A DNA stretch of 64,000 nucleotides, from assembly GCF_001665785.1 (NCBI RefSeq), contig NZ_LZSO01000028.1, positions 1 through 64,000 of the forward strand, written 5' to 3'. Both the position numbers and the translations under genes were made by a program. Shown here piece after piece: positions 57,401-64,000 of this stretch (positions within the stretch are counted from its first letter, which is position 1; the number at the start of each line of letters is the position of its first letter). The notes below the pieces were generated by a model. It was not told where the DNA came from. It searched no databases and saw nothing but the letters and a program-made list of their open reading frames with translations. Source of the DNA: Mycolicibacterium peregrinum (GTDB lineage: Bacteria > Actinomycetota > Actinomycetes > Mycobacteriales > Mycobacteriaceae).

Positions 57401-58159
57401 TCAGCGGTTCTTGGCGAGGAAACGACGGAACAACGGCCAGGCAATCGCGAGGTTGTATGCCACGCCGCCAAGCAGATACGGCCACCACGTGCCGTGTGCA
57501 CTGGCGACCCAGAACGCCTTCGCCGCCCAGTATGGCGGCAGCACACCGAAGGCCAGGTTCCACGGCGAGTCGATGAACCAGGGCAGGCACGGCAGCCCCG
57601 CGATCAGCATGCCCAGTGCACGCAGCATCGCGATGCCCTGAATCTTGTTGCTCGCCATGGAGACGATGAGCAACAACGTCACCACCGCCGACAATCCGGC
57701 GACCAATCCGATCGGGATGAGGGCCCCGGTCAACCCTGGCTCCAGGAGGCCGCTGAACGACATCGTCGCAATCACGTAGACCGTAGTGACCACCATGACC
57801 GTGCCCGCGCGGTACCCGAAGAACGTCACCATCGGGACCGGCGTCACCCGCAGTGCGGTCATCGTGCCGGCGTCGACCTCGTCGAGCATCAGGAACGCGC
57901 CCAGGCCCCCGGCGATGATGATGCTGGTCAACAGGAGAAACGCGGTGAGCACCAACGGGTAGTACGGCACGAGGTCGAAGTCGTAACGCTGCGCGAGCAT
58001 CTCAGTGACCTTGGGCGTCAGGAGAGCCACGCCGCTGGTCCAGATCACGGGCGCGAGCACCACCATCACCAGCAACGGGTCACGGTAGGTGCCACGGATA
58101 TCGTTGCGGCCGAACGCAGCCAGGGCTTTGCCCGTGGCGGAACTCAGTATCGCGGTCAC
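57401..58159 (-). CDS. ABC-2 type transporter permease
   Basis: 252 aa, six predicted membrane helices, ABC-2 permease type (IIAGGLGAFLMLDEVDAGTMTALRVTPVP). The GTG overlaps the upstream permease stop (GTGA). Third gene of the ATPase-permease-permease operon; substrate unknown, probably a drug or lipid. Confidence 0.82.
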   Translation of the reverse strand: MTAILSSATGKALAAFGRNDIRGTYRDPLLVMVVLAPVIWTSGVALLTPKVTEMLAQRYDFDLVPYYPLVLTAFLLLTSIIIAGGLGAFLMLDEVDAGTMTALRVTPVPMVTFFGYRAGTVMVVTTVYVIATMSFSGLLEPGLTGALIPIGLVAGLSAVVTLLLIVSMASNKIQGIAMLRALGMLIAGLPCLPWFIDSPWNLAFGVLPPYWAAKAFWVASAHGTWWPYLLGGVAYNLAIAWPLFRRFLAKNR

Positions 58160-58866
58160 AGACCCGACCTTTCGACGACGTATCGGCCGAACAACATATG
58201 GGCGGCCCGCCACAGGACGACGAGCGAGAGCACGGGATACAGCACCGAATAGAGCAACTGCCAGTTCGTCAATGCCACCTGGTCGAACGCCGCACCCAAG
58301 AGCAGCAGCGGCCCCTGAGTGGGCACGACGTACAGCACCGGATTCGGCCACAACCCCGAGTAGGAGATCAGCGGCGGCACCAACATTATTGCCAGCGGGA
58401 TGGTCGCGGCCAGAAACCAGTCGGTGACCGAGGCGAACGGTAGCGACGTGATGAACCCGACCATCAGCATCAGCAGTGTGCCGAGCAGAACCCCCAGGAT
58501 CAGTGGAACCGGGTGGTAGCCGAAGCCGTCGGCGATGGTTGATATCACGATCGCCACGAACAGCGAGATGGTCAACAGCACAGCGAGTTTGGCTGTCAGA
58601 TACTCCCAGAACCGCAACGGGGTGGAGATGATGGCGCCGAGCGTGCGCTCCTGCTTCTCGAAGAACACCGAGCCGCCGATGAAGAAGAACCCGATGATCG
58701 CGATGTCACCGACGAGCACGTACGGTTCGGCAACCGGGCGCAGGTCGCGCGGCATCGGCAAGAGCACCGTCAGCCAGATGAGGCCGGAGAACACACCCGC
58801 GTGCAGGAACTTCTGCCGGTTGGCCACCGTCAGTTCCAGCCGGATCGCGGTGAGCAACCGGGTCAT
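58156..58866 (-). CDS. ABC-2 type transporter permease
   Basis: 236 aa, six membrane helices, with GGSVFFEKQERTLGAIISTPL matching the ABC-2 permease cytosolic loop. ATG overlaps the ATPase stop (ATGA). It forms the membrane part of the exporter with the next permease. Confidence 0.82.
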   Translation of the reverse strand: MTRLLTAIRLELTVANRQKFLHAGVFSGLIWLTVLLPMPRDLRPVAEPYVLVGDIAIIGFFFIGGSVFFEKQERTLGAIISTPLRFWEYLTAKLAVLLTISLFVAIVISTIADGFGYHPVPLILGVLLGTLLMLMVGFITSLPFASVTDWFLAATIPLAIMLVPPLISYSGLWPNPVLYVVPTQGPLLLLGAAFDQVALTNWQLLYSVLYPVLSLVVLWRAAHMLFGRYVVERSGL

Positions 58867-59735
58867 GACAGCCGCCGCCCGGTGACCTCGACGAAGACGT
58901 CGTTGAGGCTGGCTTCGCGACTGTGGATCGTCTCGACGTGACTGTTCCGCAGGATCGCATGGAATTCCGGATCGTCGGCCAGCCCGTCCATCCCGTACTC
59001 GGCGGTGGTGAGCCCGCCGGGGGTGCGGTACTGCACCCGGACCCGGCGTTGGCTACGGGCGATTTTCAGTTCGGCGGGAGTATCGAGCGCGACGATGGCA
59101 CCGTCGACGACGAAGGCCACCCGGTCGCACAGTTCGTCGGCGGTGGACATGTCGTGGGTCGTGAGGAAGATCGTGCGGCCCCGCGCCTTCAGGTCCAGGA
59201 TGATGTCCTTGACCTTGCGGGCGGTGACCGGGTCGAGCCCCGAGGTGGGCTCGTCGAGGAACAGCAGCTCGGGGTTGTTGACCAGGGACCGTGCGAACGT
59301 CAGCCGCATCTGCATTCCCTTGGAGTACTTGGTAACCCGGGTGTTGGCGGCATCACCGAGACCGACCGCGTCCAGTAATTCCATCGGATCCGCCGTCGGC
59401 CCGTCATAGAGGGAGCCGAAGAACCTGAGGTTCTCCAGCCCGGTGAGCTTGTGATAGTGGTTGGGCAATTCGAAGGACACACCCACGCGCTGGTAGTAGT
59501 CCGGCCCCCAGTCCAGCGGGTCCCGGCCCCACACCGTGGCCTGGCTGCCATGCCCGCGCAGCAGCCCGATGAGCAGCTTCTGGGTGGTGGATTTCCCGGC
59601 GCCGCTGGGCCCCAGAAACCCGAAGATCTCCCCCGGCGCGACGCTGAAGTCCATGCCGCGTACGGCCGGCTCAGTTGCTTTGGGATAAGTGAAAGTCAAG
59701 CCCCGAACGTCGATGACATCGGTCGCTGTGTGCAT
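58863..59735 (-). CDS. ABC transporter ATP-binding protein
   Basis: 290 aa. Walker A GPSGAGKSTT, signature YSKGMQMRLTFA, Walker B LLFLDEPTSGLDP and switch His in FLTTHDMS. The subunit powers an ABC-2 exporter (drug/antibiotic type). It starts the minus-strand operon and is divergent from a MarR-like gene. Confidence 0.92.
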   Translation of the reverse strand: MHTATDVIDVRGLTFTYPKATEPAVRGMDFSVAPGEIFGFLGPSGAGKSTTQKLLIGLLRGHGSQATVWGRDPLDWGPDYYQRVGVSFELPNHYHKLTGLENLRFFGSLYDGPTADPMELLDAVGLGDAANTRVTKYSKGMQMRLTFARSLVNNPELLFLDEPTSGLDPVTARKVKDIILDLKARGRTIFLTTHDMSTADELCDRVAFVVDGAIVALDTPAELKIARSQRRVRVQYRTPGGLTTAEYGMDGLADDPEFHAILRNSHVETIHSREASLNDVFVEVTGRRLS

Positions 59736-59802
59736 CAGTGCCCTTCCGCGCAGACGAAAATTACATCTCCGACCAGACTTCCCGGAACACCGGACATGAC
59801 TG

Positions 59803-59818
59803 TACTAAACTTTCAGTA
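59803..59818. promoter_or_regulatory. Candidate MarR-type operator
   Basis: TACTAAACTTTCAGTA is a 16-bp imperfect palindrome (12 of 16 positions symmetric), 37 bp before the MarR-like start and 68 bp before the ABC gene start. Typical placement for autorepression and control of a divergent exporter. Confidence 0.5.
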
Positions 59819-59854
59819 ATTGTTGAAGACTTTTCTTGGCGAGGAGGATTCGCG

Positions 59855-60334
59855 GTGCCAAAGTCCACAGATCTGCAGCAGTCAGCTGAACAACTCGCCT
59901 TGGTGCTCAGCAGTCACGGCATGCAGAAGATGACCGCGCGCGTGCTCGCCACCCTGCTGTTCAGCGAACAACCCAGCGTCACGATGGCCGAGTTGGCCGA
60001 CACCCTGCAGGCCAGCGCTGGATCCATCTCAGGTTCGCTCAAGATGTTGACGTCCGTCGGCCTGGCCGAGCGGGTTCCCGCCCCGGCGAGCCGGCGTGAG
60101 TATTTCCGCTTACGCGATGACGCGTGGGCGGTCCTGTTCACCAGCCAGAACGAGACGATTGCGGCAATGCAGGCCGCCGCGGACAGCGGGATCGCGGCCA
60201 CCGACCGCGACAGCCCGGCACACCATCGGCTCACCCAGATGCGCGATTTCTACACCTTCCTGATGGCAGAACTTCCCGCTGTCCTTGACCGTTGGCAGCA
60301 GCAACAGAACGATCAGGGCAGCAAGCCGACCTGA
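59855..60334 (+). CDS. MarR/GbsR-like winged-helix regulator
   Basis: 159 aa from a GTG with GAGGAGGA 6 bases upstream. The wHTH is MTARVLATLLFSEQPSVTMA to ASAGSISGSLKMLTSVGLAERV, close to the GbsR/MarR subgroup. The divergent ABC-2 exporter is the likely target. The 3' end overlaps the convergent TetR gene by 22 bp. Confidence 0.85.
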   Translation: MPKSTDLQQSAEQLALVLSSHGMQKMTARVLATLLFSEQPSVTMAELADTLQASAGSISGSLKMLTSVGLAERVPAPASRREYFRLRDDAWAVLFTSQNETIAAMQAAADSGIAATDRDSPAHHRLTQMRDFYTFLMAELPAVLDRWQQQQNDQGSKPT

Positions 60335-60915
60335 CGGTAGACGGCCCGCAGATAGCGGCGCATCTCGTCGGTGTCGGGAGGGTCGGGTTGCAGCACGCGG
60401 TAGGTGATCGCACCGACCATCATGTCGATCGACACGTCGAAATCGGTTTCGGCAGCGACAGTTCCACACTCGCGTGCGCGCTCAAGCAATCGAGCGGCGA
60501 GCTTGCGGCGCGGCGCGATGTAGCGGTCCCAGTACACCGCCATGAGCGCCGGATGGCTGACCGCCGATCCGAAGACTCGGGCGACCAGCGCGCGGTAGTG
60601 CGGCGTGGTCGTCGTGACGGCGGCGCTTTCTATGGCCGCCTCGACGAGTTCGTAGGGCGACTCGACATCGACCTCCTCCGGTGAGGCCCAGCCCACCTCT
60701 TCGGCGATCAACGTCTCCATGGCCGCAGCGATCAACTCTTCCTTGGTCGACCACCGCCGGTAGATGGTCGGCTTGCCGACACCGGCGCGCTTGGCGATCT
60801 GCTCGATGCTGGATCCTTCGACACCACGCTCGATGAACAGGTCGAGTGCCGCCTGCAGGATCGCGCGATCGACACCCGCGTCGCGCGGCCGGCCCCGGCC
60901 GGTCGGCGTGGTCAT
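60313..60915 (-). CDS. TetR-family transcriptional regulator
   Basis: 200 aa. The HTH runs AILQAALDLFIERGVEGSS to VGKPTIYRRWSTKEELIAAA, with a C-terminal TetR_C-like ligand domain (LVARVFGSAVSHPALMAVYW). Its ATG overlaps the stop of the monooxygenase upstream (ATGA), so it is the second gene of that operon and probably its repressor. Confidence 0.88.
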   Translation of the reverse strand: MTTPTGRGRPRDAGVDRAILQAALDLFIERGVEGSSIEQIAKRAGVGKPTIYRRWSTKEELIAAAMETLIAEEVGWASPEEVDVESPYELVEAAIESAAVTTTTPHYRALVARVFGSAVSHPALMAVYWDRYIAPRRKLAARLLERARECGTVAAETDFDVSIDMMVGAITYRVLQPDPPDTDEMRRYLRAVYRQVGLLP

Positions 60916-62414
60916 CGCACCGAACCGGAACTCAAAGCTGTTACCAGCCAACGGTCGAGGCATGCCTTGTCGGCAGGACTTCCCCGCCAGGCGAGGTGGG
61001 CGTCGGGCCTGATCAGCATGACCTCTGGGCCGTCGTGCCGGAGTACGACGACGAACTCGCCGAGCCGCCGCGCCGATTCGATGCCGAAGGCAGCGCCGTC
61101 GGGGAGCATCAAGGCCCACTGCCCGCCGAGCTCACTGTGCAACCGGGTGGCGGTACCGTCCGCGCGCGTGCACTGCCGATCGGCCATGCGATCCCCCGGT
61201 CGCGGTTTGTGGCCACCCCCGCCGAGCGGGCCTTTGCGATAACTCACCCACAGCTGGGAGGCGGTATACGTCGTCCACCGCTGGATGAACGGAAGACCGA
61301 ACAGCCGGGTCGCCACGTGGTCGCGCACGAAGCGGCCGAGCGGATTGCTGGCGACGTTGACCCGCGTCACCGCACTGGTGCCGCGAAGCACCTCGGTGGC
61401 CAGGGGCCTCCGCTCGGCTTCGTACGTGTCGAGCAGTTTGTCGGAGGCCAGCTTTCGTACCACCAGGGCGAGTTTGAATGCCAGATTCTCGGCATCGCCG
61501 ATACCGGTCAACATGCCCTGCCCGCCGAACGGCGCGTGGGCATGCGCGGCGTCCCCGGCGATGAGTATGCGCCCGGTCCGGTATCGGTCGGCGAGCCTGC
61601 GGTGCACGGTGAACACCGACAGCCATTCGGCGTCGCCGACGGTAACGCTGCGCCCGGTCCGCTGCGGCAGGACCCGTTTGACCCGGTCGAGAATCTCGCT
61701 GTCACTTGGTTTTTGACCCGAGGTTGGGTCGTAGACAAACAGGCGCCACAGATCGTCACGACCATCCGGGTCCGGCATCGGCATCGCACCGAGGATTCCG
61801 TCGGGGTGGATCCAGCCACTCGTGCCGCCGCGGTCAACATCCCAGTCCAGGTGCACATCGGCCAGCAGGAAACGTTCGGAGAGTTTGACGCCGGGACAGG
61901 CGATGCCCGCCTGCTGCCTGGTCACGCCGGCCGTGCCGTCACACCCGACGACCCACTGGGCGCGGATCTCGTCACCGTCACCCAGCTCCGCCACCGCGGT
62001 GGCAGCGTCCTGACGCACGCCGACGACCGCGCGGCCCCACTCCGGCTCCACGCCGAGCTGAGCCAGTCGAGCCCGCAGTGCTGCCTCGACCTTGGCTTGG
62101 GACACCACCATGGGCGGGGCGGCCGTCCGCATGCCGGGATCGCCGAACTCCAGGGTCATCACCGGCTGGTCGCCCAGGTAGTTGGTGATGCGCATGGCCC
62201 GCAACGACTCGTCCGGGAGGGTGCCCAGGGCACCGATCCGGCCGAGCACCTCCGAGCCGCGGGCGTGCAGGAAATTGGCGCGCGACGTCGTCGCCGGTCC
62301 GGCCGCGCGGTCCACGACCCGCACCGAAAGTCCGTGCAGGCGCAGCGAACAGGCCAGGGTCAGGCCGGTCGGCCCGGCTCCGACCACCACGACTTCAGAA
62401 TCGGTGACGGACAT
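60912..62414 (-). CDS. FAD-dependent aromatic-ring monooxygenase-like protein
   Basis: 500 aa, a group A flavin monooxygenase: N-terminal VVVVGAGPTGLTLAC, the GD motif RILIAGDAAHAHAPFGGQGM and a C-terminal thioredoxin-like domain. PheA/MhpA and rifampicin monooxygenase (Rox) relatives hydroxylate aromatic substrates or drugs. Which substrate applies is not evident. A palindrome 18-29 bases upstream suggests repression by the co-transcribed TetR. Confidence 0.85.
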   Translation of the reverse strand: MSVTDSEVVVVGAGPTGLTLACSLRLHGLSVRVVDRAAGPATTSRANFLHARGSEVLGRIGALGTLPDESLRAMRITNYLGDQPVMTLEFGDPGMRTAAPPMVVSQAKVEAALRARLAQLGVEPEWGRAVVGVRQDAATAVAELGDGDEIRAQWVVGCDGTAGVTRQQAGIACPGVKLSERFLLADVHLDWDVDRGGTSGWIHPDGILGAMPMPDPDGRDDLWRLFVYDPTSGQKPSDSEILDRVKRVLPQRTGRSVTVGDAEWLSVFTVHRRLADRYRTGRILIAGDAAHAHAPFGGQGMLTGIGDAENLAFKLALVVRKLASDKLLDTYEAERRPLATEVLRGTSAVTRVNVASNPLGRFVRDHVATRLFGLPFIQRWTTYTASQLWVSYRKGPLGGGGHKPRPGDRMADRQCTRADGTATRLHSELGGQWALMLPDGAAFGIESARRLGEFVVVLRHDGPEVMLIRPDAHLAWRGSPADKACLDRWLVTALSSGSVR

Positions 62415-62431
62415 GGCGAATATATTAACGA

Positions 62432-62443
62432 TACGGAGCCGTA
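62432..62443. promoter_or_regulatory. Candidate TetR operator before the monooxygenase
   Basis: TACGG-AG-CCGTA is a 12-bp inverted repeat ending 18 bases upstream of the monooxygenase ATG. Confidence 0.5.
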
Positions 62444-62572
62444 AAGAAAAGGATCATTACAAAAGGCCGCTACGCACCCCTTGCCAAAGCCGCCGGCCAA
62501 TTACTAGGATATGCAAGTATCTCGGGTGAGCCCCGAGTTGCCACCACTGCGCACAATCCTGGACGGAATGTC

Positions 62573-64000
62573 ATGACTACACAGATTCCCCACTTCATCA
62601 ACGGCCGGCGCACCACCGCCGGGTCGACCCGTACCGCCGATGTGCTCAATCCCAGCACCGGCGAGGTGCAGGCGCAGGTGGTCCTGGCGTCGGCCGCCGA
62701 TGTCGACGCCGCCGTCGCCGGTGCCGTCGAGGCCCAGAAGGAATGGGCCGCCTACAACCCGCAGCGCCGCGCCCGGGTGTTGATGAAGTTCATCGAACTG
62801 GTGCACCAGCACGCGGATGAGCTGGCCGAGCTGCTCAGTTTGGAGCACGGCAAGACCGTCGCCGACTCACACGGCGACATCCAGCGCGGCCTTGAGGTCA
62901 TCGAGTTCTCGGTCGGCATCCCCCACCTGCTCAAGGGCGAGTTCACCGAGGGCGCGGGCACCGGCATCGACGTGTACTCGATCCGCCAGCCCCTGGGCGT
63001 GGTTGCGGGCATCACCCCGTTCAACTTCCCGGCGATGATCCCGCTGTGGAAGGCCGGCCCGGCGCTGGCATGCGGAAATGCGTTCGTGCTCAAGCCTTCC
63101 GAGCGTGATCCCTCGGTGCCGCTGCGGCTGGCCGAGCTGTTCATCGAGGCCGGTCTGCCCGCCGGCGTGTTCCAGGTGGTGCAGGGCGACAAGGAAGCCG
63201 TTGACGCCATCCTCGAGCACCCCGAGATCAAGGCGGTCGGGTTCGTCGGTAGCTCCGACATCGCGCAGTACATCTACTCGGGCGCGGCTGCGCACGGCAA
63301 GCGCGCGCAGTGCTTCGGCGGCGCCAAGAACCACATGATCGTGATGCCCGACGCCGACCTGGACCAGGCCGTCGATGCGCTGATCGGCGCCGGCTACGGC
63401 AGTGCCGGCGAGCGTTGCATGGCCATCAGCGTCGCCGTGCCGGTCGGCGAAGAGACCGCGAACCGCCTGCGCGCCAGGCTCGTCGAGCGGATCAACCAGC
63501 TGCGGGTCGGGCACAGCCTCGACCCCAAGGCCGACTACGGGCCACTGGTCACCGGCGCCGCGCTGGAGCGGGTGCGCGACTACATCGGCCAGGGCGTCGA
63601 GGCCGGTGCCGAACTCGTGGTCGACGGCCGTGAACGGGCAAGCAGCGAGCTGACTTTCGGCGACGCGAGCCTGGAGAAGGGCTACTTCATCGGCCCCACC
63701 CTGTTCGACAACGTCACCACCGACATGTCGATCTACACCGACGAGATCTTCGGCCCGGTGCTCTGCATCGTCCGGGCGCATGACTACGAAGAGGCTCTCA
63801 AGCTGCCGTCGGAGCACGAGTACGGCAACGGCGTGGCGATCTTCACCCGCGACGGCGACGCCGCCCGCGACTTCGTCTCACGCGTGCAGGTCGGCATGGT
63901 GGGCGTCAACGTGCCGATCCCGGTGCCGGTGGCCTACCACACCTTCGGCGGCTGGAAGCGTTCCGGTTTCGGCGATCTCAACCAGCACGGGCCGCATTCG
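62573..64000 (+). CDS. mmsA: Methylmalonate-semialdehyde dehydrogenase, partial (3' end beyond window)
   Basis: 476 codons are present; family members are about 500, so only the extreme C-terminus is missing. MmsA oxidises methylmalonate semialdehyde to propionyl-CoA in valine and thymine breakdown. The start MTTQIPHFINGRRTTAGS, PFNFPAMIPLW, the catalytic Cys in GSAGERCMAIS and GVNVPIPVPVAYHTFGGWKR are typical. It reads out of the right edge; downstream valine-degradation genes may follow. Confidence 0.95.
   Translation, partial: MTTQIPHFINGRRTTAGSTRTADVLNPSTGEVQAQVVLASAADVDAAVAGAVEAQKEWAAYNPQRRARVLMKFIELVHQHADELAELLSLEHGKTVADSHGDIQRGLEVIEFSVGIPHLLKGEFTEGAGTGIDVYSIRQPLGVVAGITPFNFPAMIPLWKAGPALACGNAFVLKPSERDPSVPLRLAELFIEAGLPAGVFQVVQGDKEAVDAILEHPEIKAVGFVGSSDIAQYIYSGAAAHGKRAQCFGGAKNHMIVMPDADLDQAVDALIGAGYGSAGERCMAISVAVPVGEETANRLRARLVERINQLRVGHSLDPKADYGPLVTGAALERVRDYIGQGVEAGAELVVDGRERASSELTFGDASLEKGYFIGPTLFDNVTTDMSIYTDEIFGPVLCIVRAHDYEEALKLPSEHEYGNGVAIFTRDGDAARDFVSRVQVGMVGVNVPIPVPVAYHTFGGWKRSGFGDLNQHGPHS

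Overview
The window is high-GC actinobacterial DNA, almost certainly from a fast-growing mycobacterium (Mycolicibacterium type). It follows the Mycobacterium tuberculosis Rv3439c-Rv3465 order closely: glmM, rpsI-rplM, esxT-esxU, the ESX-4 genes, cutinases, truA, rplQ-rpoA-rpsD-rpsK-rpsM-rpmJ-infA, an Rv3463-like F420 oxidoreductase and rmlBC. Accessory genes are inserted at several points. No tRNA, rRNA, CRISPR array, insertion sequence or prophage was seen. The first 25 bases are a sequencing adapter, so the left edge is an assembly edge.

Layout. 1-8.9 kb: a truncated class III cyclase-like gene, a KshA-type Rieske oxygenase with a TetR gene, a type VII-target-like pair beside glmM, a small secreted protein, and a TetR regulator convergent with a GMC oxidoreductase. 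9.0-10.0 kb: rplM-rpsI. 10.2-26.4 kb: an accessory metabolic block lying between rplM and esxT, which are neighbours in M. tuberculosis. It holds an ethanolamine operon (permease, EutB, EutC, lipoprotein HAD phosphatase), an adenosylcobalamin diol/glycerol dehydratase operon with its reactivase (PduE-C-D-G-H order), a divergent FhuF-like Fe-S protein, a GlcG/HbpS-like protein, an NAD aldehyde dehydrogenase, a GAF regulator and a DEAD-box helicase. No microcompartment shell genes are present.

26.5-36.3 kb: the ESX-4 type VII secretion locus (esxT, esxU, an Rv3446c-like gene and eccC4 on minus; eccD4-mycP4 on plus; eccB4 on minus). 36.3-40.9 kb: a CGNR regulator divergent from an EamA transporter, then four tandem cutinase-like genes. 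40.9-45.6 kb: truA and the ribosomal/RNA polymerase alpha operon, with a 26-bp perfect palindrome between infA and rpmJ.

45.9-51.2 kb: an NfeD-flotillin pair followed by a two-gene signalling unit, a response regulator fused to a thioredoxin-reductase-like flavoprotein and a cyclic-nucleotide-domain histidine kinase. This is the most unusual system here. 51.3-64 kb: tandem F420-type oxidoreductases, rmlBC, a P1-family aminopeptidase divergent from a TetR-EamA pair, an ABC-2 exporter divergent from a MarR-like regulator, an FAD monooxygenase-TetR operon and a 3'-truncated mmsA. Several local regulators have clear candidate operator palindromes.
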